Shown: positions 1 to 6,322, counted from the first letter of the stretch. The stretch: 8,165 nucleotides of DNA from Acidobacteriaceae bacterium (GCA_003162255.1 PMMJ01000440.1:4962-13126), one strand, 5' to 3'. The notes: generated by a model from the letters alone, not told the origin. Program-made: numbers and translations.

Positions 1-1184
1 TCGGGATAGAACTCGTTGTTGAACTCGAAGTACCAGCCACCCGGCTCGCCTTTCGGATTCTTGATCTTCCAGTCGCCGGGTTTGCGCACCTGCTTCTGCA
101 ATATCCAGTCGGCGCACTTCACGAGGCGCGGATCGCTCGCCGGAACTCCTGCCTCGCCCAAAGCAAACAGCGCGTACGCCGTATCCCACACCGGAGACAT
201 GCAAGGCTGCATGCGGAAGGTATCGCCCTCCTCAATCCCCAGCTTCTCGAACTCGTCCATCGCGCGTATAAACTGCGGGTCGTCCACCGAATACCCCAGG
301 CAACGCAGCGCGATAATGGCGTTCATCATCGAGGGATAAATCGCGCCCAGGCCGTCGCTCATTTCGAAGCGCTCCAGTATCCACTTCTCAGCCTGCTTCA
401 GCGCAATCGAACGCAGCGGGCGTATGTGCACACGCTCCGCCCAGTGGGCAATCCGATCCGCCACCATAAAGAAATTTCGCCACGAGATCCGCTTCTTCGC
501 CCAGCGCAGATGCATGCGCGACTTGTCGCGCCCGCCAACAAAGAGCTCTTCCACTCCCATTTCGTCGGGAATCTTCTTGAATGGTTTCTTGGCATAGCAG
601 ATCGCAAGCGGCACGAGAATCGCGCGCGACCACGAAGAAATTTCGTAGATGTTGAACCAGAACCAGTTGGGAAAGAGCACGATCTCCGGTGGCACCGCCG
701 GCACCGCATCGTAATCGTATTGCCCAAAGAAACAGAGATAGATCTTGGTAAATGTATTGACCTCGGTGACGCCGCCCATTTCGAGAATTTTTTTGCGGGC
801 GCGCGCCAGCGCGGGATGATCCGCCGTGAATCCCGCCAGCTTCAGCCCGAAATAAGCCTTAACCGAAGCGCTGATGTTGGAAGGGCCGGCGGCATAGATG
901 CTCCAGCCACCGTCCTCATTCTGGTGATTGAGAATGTAGCGAGCGGCCTTGTCAAAACGCTCCTGGCTGCCCGTGCCGAGCAGCGTGTGGAGCAAAATGT
1001 AATCGGATTCGAGGGTGGTATCGGCTTCGAGTTCTCCGCACCAGTAACCCTCTTCGTATTGCTGAGAGAAAAGATAGTTGCGAGCCGCATCGACGGCGAC
1101 CGCGACCCGGCTCTCCAGGTCGTCGATCTTTCCAAATCGCATCTGCGGCACTGAGGCCGAATTAAAAGGGGAGGATTCTTCCAT
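1..1184 (-). CDS. shc: Squalene-hopene cyclase, N-terminal 394 residues (3' end outside window)
   Basis: This is a triterpene cyclase that would convert squalene to hopene/hopanol, the first committed step of hopanoid synthesis; the family is a monotopic enzyme on the inner membrane. The frame is open from an ATG at 1184 (a TAG lies immediately upstream) to the window edge. Two QW repeats (QxxxGxW) are visible at residues 42-48 and 88-94. Long stretches match the family in order: VPPEI near 164, NIYE near 178, the SPVWDTA segment at 329-336 and PGDW near 369. The last residues read EFYP and the split codon begins GA, exactly where the catalytic DVDDT motif follows in known cyclases, so the key acid lies just outside the window. 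Family proteins are about 630-700 residues, so roughly 60 % is present. A GGAG ribosome site sits 7 bases before the ATG. It lies 52 bases after ispH on the same strand, suggesting a shared transcript. No frameshift was seen. Confidence 0.95.
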   Translation of the reverse strand, partial: MEESSPFNSASVPQMRFGKIDDLESRVAVAVDAARNYLFSQQYEEGYWCGELEADTTLESDYILLHTLLGTGSQERFDKAARYILNHQNEDGGWSIYAAGPSNISASVKAYFGLKLAGFTADHPALARARKKILEMGGVTEVNTFTKIYLCFFGQYDYDAVPAVPPEIVLFPNWFWFNIYEISSWSRAILVPLAICYAKKPFKKIPDEMGVEELFVGGRDKSRMHLRWAKKRISWRNFFMVADRIAHWAERVHIRPLRSIALKQAEKWILERFEMSDGLGAIYPSMMNAIIALRCLGYSVDDPQFIRAMDEFEKLGIEEGDTFRMQPCMSPVWDTAYALFALGEAGVPASDPRLVKCADWILQKQVRKPGDWKIKNPKGEPGGWYFEFNNEFYP

Positions 1185-1190
1185 CTATAA

Positions 1191-1238
1191 CTCCGAACTG
1201 CGGTCCAAACCGTTGCTCCGAAACCGGCGCTCCGAACT
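1191..1238 (-). repeat. Three short TTCGGAG repeats between ispH and shc
   Basis: The minus-strand heptamer TTCGGAG occurs three times in under 50 bases, at 1230-1236, 1216-1222 and 1191-1197. The first and last extend to AGTTCGGAG. The last copy supplies the GGAG ribosome-binding site of shc, and the first touches the ispH stop codon. The other two look like decoy or duplicated Shine-Dalgarno elements, which may be chance or local slippage. Confidence 0.4.
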
Positions 1239-2220
1239 ATGACACGGCGACGGCCGGCGCCGCGGCGATGGTTTCGACGATTTCCGGCGGCAATCCAAAA
1301 CGAACATTTTCCGGCATGATCTCCAATTCCTGCACGTCGCCAAAGCCCTTGCCTGCCAGGTACGCCACCACTTCCTGCACCAGATGCTCGGGAGCCGACG
1401 CTCCCGCGGTCAAGGCCACCGTCTGCACGTCATTCAGCCACTGCGGCCGTATGTTGCGGCAGTCATCAATTAGATGCGCCGGGGTACCCAAACTGCGAGC
1501 GACTTCCACCAGGCGCTTGGAATTTGAACTATTATCGGAGCCAACCACCAGCAGCAAATCGGCATCGGAAGCCACATGCTTCACCGCAACTTGCCTGTTT
1601 TCAGTGGCATAGCATATATCCTGCGCTGCCGGACCCTTAATGTTCGGGAACCGCTTGCGCAGCGCGGCGATAATGTCGCGCGTCTCATCCAAGCTGAGCG
1701 TGGTCTGCGTCAGGTATGCGACCCGGTTAGGGTCGGGCAACGTCACCGACGCCACTTCCGCCGGCGACCCGACTACCTGCGTCACCGTAGGTGCCTCGCC
1801 CAGCGTGCCAATCACTTCGTCATGATCGCGATGGCCAATCAGAATCAGCGAATAGCCTTCCTTGGCGAACTTCACCGCCTCCACATGCACCTTGGTGACC
1901 AGCGGACACGTCGCATCGATCACCCGCAGCTTCCGCAGTTTGCTGTGCTCGCGCACTTCCGGAGAAACGCCGTGGGCGCTGTAGATGACGCGCTCGCCCT
2001 CAGGCACTTCATCCACGCTGTCGACAAAAATTGCGCCCTTCTGCTGGAGCTCCTCGACCACGAAGCGGTTGTGGACAATTTCCTTGCGCACATAAATCGG
2101 CCGCCCAAAGGCCTCCAGCGCAATCCGGACGATATCTATCGCGCGCACCACACCAGCGCAGAACCCCCGCGGCTTCAATAGCAATAAGGTCTTCGCATGC
2201 AAACGCCCATTGTCAGACAA
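1237..2220 (-). CDS. ispH: 4-hydroxy-3-methylbut-2-enyl diphosphate reductase (IspH/LytB)
   Basis: IspH is the last enzyme of the MEP (non-mevalonate) isoprenoid pathway. It is a cytosolic iron-sulfur enzyme that reduces HMBPP to IPP and DMAPP. The three cluster-binding cysteines sit in their usual motifs: PRGFCAGV near the N-terminus, DATCPLVTKVH in the middle, and QDICYATENRQ about two thirds in. The histidine motif YSAHGVSP, the TQTTLS segment, the GSDNSSNS phosphate-binding loop and the C-terminal TAGASAPEHLV are also present, so it should be active. The frame opens at a GTG at 2238 directly after a TAA. I prefer the TTG at 2220 because AGGGGAG lies 5 bases upstream of it, whereas the GTG has no ribosome site; this gives 327 residues. 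It is the first gene of a likely ispH-shc unit and has a sigma-70-like promoter upstream. Confidence 0.96.
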   Translation of the reverse strand: MSDNGRLHAKTLLLLKPRGFCAGVVRAIDIVRIALEAFGRPIYVRKEIVHNRFVVEELQQKGAIFVDSVDEVPEGERVIYSAHGVSPEVREHSKLRKLRVIDATCPLVTKVHVEAVKFAKEGYSLILIGHRDHDEVIGTLGEAPTVTQVVGSPAEVASVTLPDPNRVAYLTQTTLSLDETRDIIAALRKRFPNIKGPAAQDICYATENRQVAVKHVASDADLLLVVGSDNSSNSKRLVEVARSLGTPAHLIDDCRNIRPQWLNDVQTVALTAGASAPEHLVQEVVAYLAGKGFGDVQELEIMPENVRFGLPPEIVETIAAAPAVAVS

Positions 2221-2225
2221 GTTCG

Positions 2226-2232
2226 CTCCCCT
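2226..2232 (-). promoter_or_regulatory. Ribosome-binding site deciding the ispH start
   Basis: Read on the minus strand this is AGGGGAG, 5 bases before the TTG at 2220. It lies inside the frame that opens at the GTG at 2238, which argues that translation starts at TTG and not at the more upstream GTG. Confidence 0.5.
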
Positions 2233-2273
2233 ACCCACTTAGGGTACACGTCTTCGTTGTGGCAGATGCTGTA

Positions 2274-2303
2274 AGAGTACCGAAAGATGCACCCCCAGGT
2301 CAA
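2274..2303 (-). promoter_or_regulatory. Candidate sigma-70-type promoter of ispH-shc
   Basis: On the minus strand TTGACC (2298-2303, five of six consensus bases) is followed after 18 bases by TACTCT (2274-2279, three of six including the important T, A and final T). Transcription would begin near 2267 and give a leader of about 47 bases before the ispH TTG. The rest of the 2221-2385 gap shows nothing recognisable, including no convincing terminator for vapC. Confidence 0.4.
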
Positions 2304-2385
2304 TGTAAGCCTTTGAGGATGTGAGGATTAGCACCGGGCGGGGAAAACGGATGGGTGAACGGGAGAGCGGCCACCGTGTGTGACT

Positions 2386-2772
2386 TCACCAGACCCGACG
2401 CACGCCATACTGGTCGAAGATTTTTTCGTTGCTGACAAGGGACAGCTTCTCGATCTCAGCCTGCGCGATCAGCATCCGATCAAACGGATCCTGGTGCGGT
2501 CCCGGAAGCAGACCCGCTCGAATGCCATGCTCCGCGCTAACTGGAAGACTCTCGAATCCAGACTGCAATAGATATTCCTGGAAGTTTCGGGTAATGTCGG
2601 AAGCAGCGGGCAGCCTTCCCAGTCGAACCTTAGTCGCCATTTCCCACGCCGACGCCGCGCTTACAAAGATCGTGTTTCCCTCGTCGGATATAAGGCGGCT
2701 GATAGTACCCGGAAGCGAAGGACTGTTACTCATCCACCAGATCAGAGCGTGCGTATCCAGCAAAAGGCGCAC
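2386..2772 (-). CDS. vapC: VapC-like PIN-domain ribonuclease toxin
   Basis: This is a 128-residue PIN-domain protein, probably the toxin of a type II toxin-antitoxin pair. Relatives are magnesium-dependent endoribonucleases that cut tRNA or other RNA when free of antitoxin. The first acidic residue is D6 in LLLDTHALIWW. The second is E44 in AWEMATK. D95 and D98 sit in HQDPFDRMLIAQA, and the C-terminal strand ends YGVRRVW. The usual late serine/threonine-x-D position reads SNEK, with Glu116 in place of Asp. Length is typical. I chose the GTG at 2772, giving the standard MRLLLDTHAL opening, over an upstream TTG at 2793. The GTG follows the antitoxin stop after one base and has a GGGGG tract 7 bases upstream, so the two are tightly coupled. 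Substrate RNA cannot be told from sequence. Confidence 0.9.
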   Translation of the reverse strand: MRLLLDTHALIWWMSNSPSLPGTISRLISDEGNTIFVSAASAWEMATKVRLGRLPAASDITRNFQEYLLQSGFESLPVSAEHGIRAGLLPGPHQDPFDRMLIAQAEIEKLSLVSNEKIFDQYGVRRVW

Positions 2773-2773
2773 G

Positions 2774-3007
2774 TTATTGCCCCCATGCGTCAAGCTCTTC
2801 CTTAGGTAGCGGCTCGAAGAATTCAGGACCGATTTCGATCTTCCCCTTCCACGCGCCGGGTTTCCGCTGGCCTGACTTGTCCCCGATCGCGACCAGCCGC
2901 ACTACCGGCTTCTTCCCCCGAGCGATCACGATCTCCTCGCCCCGGCAAGCCCTCTCAATCAGCCGCGAAAGCTCGGTTTTGGCCTTGTGGATGGTAATGG
3001 TTTCCAT
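2774..3007 (-). CDS. vapB: Phd/YefM (VapB-type) antitoxin
   Basis: This is a 77-residue antitoxin partner of the adjacent PIN toxin. The N-terminal half reads ETITIHKAKTELSRLIERA followed by GEEIVIARGKKPVVRL, the Phd/YefM fold that dimerises and binds operator DNA. The acidic, proline-containing tail (FFEPLPKEELDAWG, residues 63-76) is the expected toxin-wrapping segment. It starts at an ATG at 3007 and stops at 2774, one base before the toxin GTG, the normal antitoxin-first order. No Shine-Dalgarno sequence precedes the ATG. The likely -10 box ends only six bases upstream, so the message may be leaderless. Twin palindromes over the promoter suggest autorepression by the VapBC complex. The pair is self-contained and probably an acquired insertion between recN and ispH. 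Confidence 0.9.
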   Translation of the reverse strand: METITIHKAKTELSRLIERACRGEEIVIARGKKPVVRLVAIGDKSGQRKPGAWKGKIEIGPEFFEPLPKEELDAWGQ

Positions 3008-3013
3008 GAATTT

Positions 3014-3043
3014 ATGTTAGCTAACTCTGCTTAGCTAAGTCAA
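3014..3043 (-). promoter_or_regulatory. vapBC promoter, possibly leaderless
   Basis: On the minus strand TTGACT (3038-3043) and TAACAT (3014-3019) are separated by 18 bases. They match the sigma-70 boxes at five and four of six positions. The first base of the vapB ATG is the seventh base after the -10 box, where transcription is expected to start, and no ribosome site intervenes. Confidence 0.55.
3016..3039. promoter_or_regulatory. Twin palindromic operator of vapBC
   Basis: There are two perfect 10-bp palindromes, GTTAGCTAAC (3016-3025) and CTTAGCTAAG (3030-3039). They share the core TTAGCTAA and have centres 14 bp apart. They lie between and over the -35 and -10 boxes, so bound antitoxin dimers would block polymerase. 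Autoregulation is known for Phd/VapB families; that these are the actual sites is inference. Confidence 0.6.
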
Positions 3044-3111
3044 GGGGAGGTATTCTTCGAGCGATGGCAGAGGTGGCCTAATCCCATGCATGAAACGGAA
3101 TCCAGTTCACG

Positions 3112-3310
3112 TCACCCATTCGCCCGAATCATCTGCTCCGTATGTTTCAGCGAAGTCTCCGTCAGTTTCGCTCCGGACAGCACGCGCACCACTTCTTCAG
3201 TGCGTTCTTTCCCGGTAACGTTGACAGGACAATGGTCTTGGCGCGCGCTCCGGCTTCGCGCCTCTCGATCAAGTGGTGATGATCGGCAAAAATCACGGGT
3301 CTGCGGCAAT
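3112..3310 (-). pseudogene. Decayed tandem copy of the recN 3' end
   Basis: This fragment repeats the last ~63 codons of recN (residues about 507-569), starting at the LPQ motif and ending at the same TGA; the matching recN segment is 3423-3620. Over the 98 bases nearest the stop I count 17 mismatches and no gaps, about 83 % identity. It is broken by a 2-base net insertion near 3210-3233 and a 1-base insertion near 3288-3300, so no intact protein results. Homology stops abruptly at about 3310. The retained last codons read ERTEEVVRVLSGAKLTETS, nearly the recN sequence. It lies in the 415-base gap between vapB and recN. The stretch 3311-3422 holds no gene I can support, and 3044-3111 shows nothing. 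Confidence 0.85.
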
Positions 3311-3422
3311 TTCGGAATCGCTCTTCCCCCGTGCCACCCTGTGCCCCCCGTGGTCAAGGCTCTTGGTCGGAGCGCCCCGATGTTCTCCTCCGCGCGATAG
3401 CCCGCCCGTTCCAAATTGGGAC

Positions 3423-5132
3423 TCACCCATTCGCCTTGATCATCTGCTCCGCATGCTTCCGAGAGGTCTCAGTCAGCTTGGCTCCCGACAGCATCCGCGC
3501 CACTTCCTCGGTGCGTTCTTCGCCGGTGATCTGGCGGACGGAGGTCTTGGCGCGGCCGCCGGATTCGCGCTTCTCGATCAGGTAGTGGTGATCGGCGAAG
3601 GTTGCGATCTGCGGCAGATGAGTGACGCAGAGCACCTGATTGCCTTTGGCGAGCGCCTTCAATTTCTTCCCCACAGCCTCGGCGGCGCGGCCCCCGATGC
3701 CGGTATCGATCTCGTCGAAAACTAATGTCCGCTGAGCTGCTTTCGACGCGGGCGAGGCCGCCCGCGCCACACTTCCCTTTCCCGCTTCGACGCTCGCCTT
3801 CAACGCCAGCATGACGCGCGAAAGTTCGCCGCCCGAGGCGATCTGCTCCAGCGGACGCATCGCCTCTCCCGTATTCGTCGAGATGAGATAGACGACCTGG
3901 TTGATGCCCGAAGAAGTCCAATGCGCTTCGTCGTCGTTTTCTTCAACCGCAATGCGGAAACTGGCGCGCATCGCCAGATCGTTGATCTCGGCCTCGACCA
4001 GCTTCTCCAGTTTCCGTCCCGCCTCGGATCGTTTGCGCGAGACGGCGCGGGCAGCTTTGCGATATTCTCCGCCAGCCACGGCCAGCATCGCCCGGAGCTC
4101 AAGTAACACTTGATCTTTATTCTCCATCTCCGACAATTTGCGGCGTGTATCCTCACCGAAAGCGATGGCCTGATCGAGCGTAGGACCGTACTTGCGCTTC
4201 AGACGATCGAGCAGCGCCAGCCGCTCTTCAATTTCCGCTAAGCGCTCCGGCGAAGCCTGGATTCCTCCGGCGTAATCGCGCAGCGTCGCGCCCACATCTT
4301 CGACGCTGATGCGCGCCGAATCGAGCGCAGAATGCGCTTCCTGAAACTTCGGCTCATAACGAGCCAGTTCCTCCAGGTGCTTCTGCGCGGCTCGCAAGCT
4401 CGACGACGTTGAAGCATTCCCTTCGTACAGCAGGTCGAAGGCATTGATGGCCGCGCCGTAAATCTTCTCGGCATTGGCCAAGACGCGCTTCTCCGATTCC
4501 AGTTGCTCGTCTTCGCCCGCCCGCAGCCGCGCCTCTTCGATTTCACGTGACTGGAAGTTCCACAGGTCGAGAAGCCGCATGCGATCCTGCTCGTCCTGTT
4601 CGAGTTCAGCAATGCGTCCGCGAATCTGCTTCCAGCGATCGTAAGCGGCGGAAACGTCCTTCAATTCGACTCCCGCGTAAGCGTCGAGCAGGTCCTGCCG
4701 CGCCGCGGCATCGAAGTTCACGATCGATTCATTCTGCGCGTGGATCACCGCCAAGTGCGGCGCAATCTGCTTGAGCACAGCCACGATCGCCGGCTGATTA
4801 TTAATGAAGACCCGTCCCTTGCCGCCGGGAGCGATCTCGCGCCGCAAAATCAGCGAGCCATTCTCCGCGTCCAGTCCGTTGGTTTCGAGGATGCCTTCGA
4901 TGGCACGTGCCGCGGCTCCGTCGCTCTCAAACACCGCTGCGACCACGGCCCGCTCTGCGCCGGTGCGGATCACGTCCGACGAAGCCTTTTCCCCCAGCAA
5001 CAATCCCAGCGCGTCAATAAGGATCGACTTCCCCGCCCCGGTTTCGCCGGTCAGGAGATTCAGACCAGGCGCGAATTCGATCGCGACATTGTCGATCACT
5101 GCGTAATTTTCGAGTCGAAGTTCAGCCAGCAC
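3423..5132 (-). CDS. recN: DNA repair protein RecN
   Basis: RecN is an SMC-like ATPase that holds broken DNA ends together in recombinational double-strand-break repair. The 569 residues run in family order. Walker A is GETGAGKS at 29-36. The early HAQNES at 131-136 stands where most RecN have HGQHE. A long charged helical region (about 155-390) forms the coiled-coil arms. The ABC signature ASGGELSR is at 432-439, Walker B LVFDEID at 470-476 and the H-loop THLPQIA at 504-510. The start is a GTG at 5132 giving MLAELRLENYAVID, with AGGA five bases upstream. Between signature and Walker B it carries about a dozen extra residues (around 451-468) containing a GC-rich palindrome. It is the first minus-strand gene of the divergent region, with a broken duplicate of its 3' end directly downstream. 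Confidence 0.96.
   Translation of the reverse strand: MLAELRLENYAVIDNVAIEFAPGLNLLTGETGAGKSILIDALGLLLGEKASSDVIRTGAERAVVAAVFESDGAAARAIEGILETNGLDAENGSLILRREIAPGGKGRVFINNQPAIVAVLKQIAPHLAVIHAQNESIVNFDAAARQDLLDAYAGVELKDVSAAYDRWKQIRGRIAELEQDEQDRMRLLDLWNFQSREIEEARLRAGEDEQLESEKRVLANAEKIYGAAINAFDLLYEGNASTSSSLRAAQKHLEELARYEPKFQEAHSALDSARISVEDVGATLRDYAGGIQASPERLAEIEERLALLDRLKRKYGPTLDQAIAFGEDTRRKLSEMENKDQVLLELRAMLAVAGGEYRKAARAVSRKRSEAGRKLEKLVEAEINDLAMRASFRIAVEENDDEAHWTSSGINQVVYLISTNTGEAMRPLEQIASGGELSRVMLALKASVEAGKGSVARAASPASKAAQRTLVFDEIDTGIGGRAAEAVGKKLKALAKGNQVLCVTHLPQIATFADHHYLIEKRESGGRAKTSVRQITGEERTEEVARMLSGAKLTETSRKHAEQMIKANG
3747..3766. repeat. GC-rich palindrome inside recN
   Basis: This is a perfect 7-bp inverted repeat, CGCGGGC and GCCCGCG, around a 6-base centre. 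It encodes recN residues 456-462 (ARAASPA) in the spacer between the ABC signature and Walker B. That spacer is about 32 residues here against about 19 in the E. coli and B. subtilis proteins as I remember them. It looks like a small dispersed palindromic element inserted in frame. Confidence 0.5.
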
Positions 5133-5196
5133 AAGGGTCCTGCGATCTTCAAATGGCGACTGTCTTCAATTGAACGACGCTCGCCAATTTACGCGC

Positions 5197-5205
5197 AGCA
5201 TAGCA
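5197..5205 (-). promoter_or_regulatory. Candidate extended -10 promoter of recN
   Basis: On the minus strand TGC directly precedes TATGCT, an extended -10 element (TGnTATnnT). No good -35 box is visible at 17 bases. Transcription would start near 5190, giving a leader of about 58 bases that contains the palindrome TTCAATTGAA (5165-5174). Confidence 0.35.
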
Positions 5206-5321
5206 CAGACCAGCCAGCCGGACTGCGCGAAACCAGCGGGCCGTCCCAAAGCGGAACTAAAGTTGTGAAAAATGCACTTCCGATTTTGCCTCGATGGTTG
5301 CCGATTCGGGAAGATTGAGTC

Positions 5322-6266
5322 ATGCGAGCCTTCCCCCTATTCGCAGTCGCACTGCTGCTCTGTTGGCTGGCGCCTGTCTCCTCCTGGGCGCAGAAACTTG
5401 AATGTAAACCTTGCGCTCATGGCTTCGGCGAGGTCCAGGTCGGCCAGTCCGTTGCTGCCTCGATCCAACTCTCGAACACCGGCACGAGAACGCTGAAGAT
5501 CACTTCCAGGTCGGAACAGGGAGGCGAATTCTCGCTCGGCAGCTTTCCTGTGCCGGTGAAGCTCAAGCCCGGTGAAAGCGTCGAGTTGCCCTTTACTTTC
5601 AAGCCGACTGCCAAAGGCTACAGCCACGGCATCATCACGCTCGTTAGTAACGACCCAAAGTCCCCTCTTAACCTCAGTGTCCGTGGGTTCGGTTTCATCC
5701 CCAACAGCCCGGAACTGGGAGTAACGCCGGCAACGCTGAATTTCGGGAATGTCACGGTCGCATCGACCGCCAGCTTGCAGGCTACGCTCACGGCCGCGAA
5801 CGCCGCCGTCACGATCTCGTCGGACCGGTCGGCCAGTTCGGAGTTTGCCATCGTCGGGTTGAAACTGCCAGTGACGATTCCAGCGGGAAAGAGCCTCGCC
5901 GTCACCATTCAATTCACTCCGAACGCCTCCGGAACAGCTTCTTCCAAAGTGGGATTCATCAGCAATGCAGCGAACTCGCCAACCGTCGAAGCGGTGACGG
6001 GTACGGGCGTGGCCCAGACTGCCTATAGCGTGAATCTCTCCTGGGATTCTGGAAGCGGGAACGCCGTGGGGTATAACGTGTACCGCGGCACCGTCCAGAC
6101 AGGCCCTTTTCAGAAAATTAACTCCACACTCGATGCTTCGACCAACTACACCGACTCTACGGTGGTCAGCGGGGCGACCTACTACTACGTCACCACTGAG
6201 GTCAATGCCCAAGGTCAGGAAAGCTCCTATTCCAACGAAGTCGAGGCCGCGATTCCGAATTCGTAG
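5322..6266 (+). CDS. Secreted choice-of-anchor-D (HYDIN-like) / fibronectin III protein
   Basis: This 314-residue protein is predicted to be exported; no enzymatic motif is visible. Residues 1-23 form a signal peptide (basic start, LFAVALLLCWL core, cleavage likely after SWA). Two Ig-like modules of the ASPM-SPD-2-Hydin / choice-of-anchor-D type follow, about 29-124 and 130-229. Their hallmarks are HGFGEVQVG and LNFGNVTVA openings, a proline/glycine turn (LKPGES, IPAGKS), FTFKPT and IQFTPN strands, and a closing small-residue motif (VRGFG, VTGTG). A fibronectin III domain closes the protein (about 233-312: VNLSWDSG, GYNVYRG, YYYVTTEVN). C28 and C31 form a CxxC at the mature N-terminus, unusual for this domain type. 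The last cysteine of the signal core is not a lipobox. Such proteins are common in acidobacteria and presumed to be adhesive or structural. Its ribosome site is weak (GGGAAG, upstream of ATG). Confidence 0.85.
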   Translation: MRAFPLFAVALLLCWLAPVSSWAQKLECKPCAHGFGEVQVGQSVAASIQLSNTGTRTLKITSRSEQGGEFSLGSFPVPVKLKPGESVELPFTFKPTAKGYSHGIITLVSNDPKSPLNLSVRGFGFIPNSPELGVTPATLNFGNVTVASTASLQATLTAANAAVTISSDRSASSEFAIVGLKLPVTIPAGKSLAVTIQFTPNASGTASSKVGFISNAANSPTVEAVTGTGVAQTAYSVNLSWDSGSGNAVGYNVYRGTVQTGPFQKINSTLDASTNYTDSTVVSGATYYYVTTEVNAQGQESSYSNEVEAAIPNS

Positions 6267-6304
6267 CTGTCGAGGCCCGGCGCAAATGCACGGTTAGCAA
6301 ACGA

Positions 6305-6322
6305 CCGCATTGACCGATGCGG
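6305..6322. other. Short hairpin between the HYDIN/FnIII gene and tolQ
   Basis: CCGCAT and ATGCGG form a perfect 6-bp stem with a 6-base loop, 39 bases after the upstream gene's stop. There is no T-tract, so it is at best a weak terminator or a protein-binding site. Confidence 0.3.

Noticed and set aside
426..1154. Long plus-strand open frame of 242 codons opposite shc
   Set aside because: It is antisense to an unmistakable squalene-hopene cyclase frame, and its translation shows no recognisable domain.
1576..2181. Plus-strand open frame of 201 codons opposite ispH
   Set aside because: It is an antisense shadow of ispH caused by GC-rich codon use; the minus-strand protein has all the catalytic motifs.
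3331..3350. GTGCCACCCTGTGCC as part of a dispersed repeat
   Set aside because: It resembles GTGCCACCC-type repeats I associate with acidobacteria, but no matching inverted partner lies nearby and copy number cannot be judged from one window.
3112..3426. Open frame of 104 codons in the recN-vapB gap as a real small protein
   Set aside because: Its C-terminal third is the recN tail and the rest is frameshifted recN and unrelated sequence, so it is a chance fusion frame over a pseudogene fragment.
5337..6212. Minus-strand open frame of 291 codons opposite the HYDIN/FnIII gene
   Set aside because: It is Arg/Asp/Gly-rich with no domain, while the plus-strand frame has a signal peptide and repeated Ig-like modules.
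6310..6315. TTGACC as the -35 box for the tolQ TATAAT
   Set aside because: The spacing is 38 bases, far beyond what a sigma-70 promoter allows.
6305..6322. The 6-bp hairpin as a rho-independent terminator of the HYDIN/FnIII gene
   Set aside because: The stem is short and no T-run follows it, so I list it only as a hairpin.
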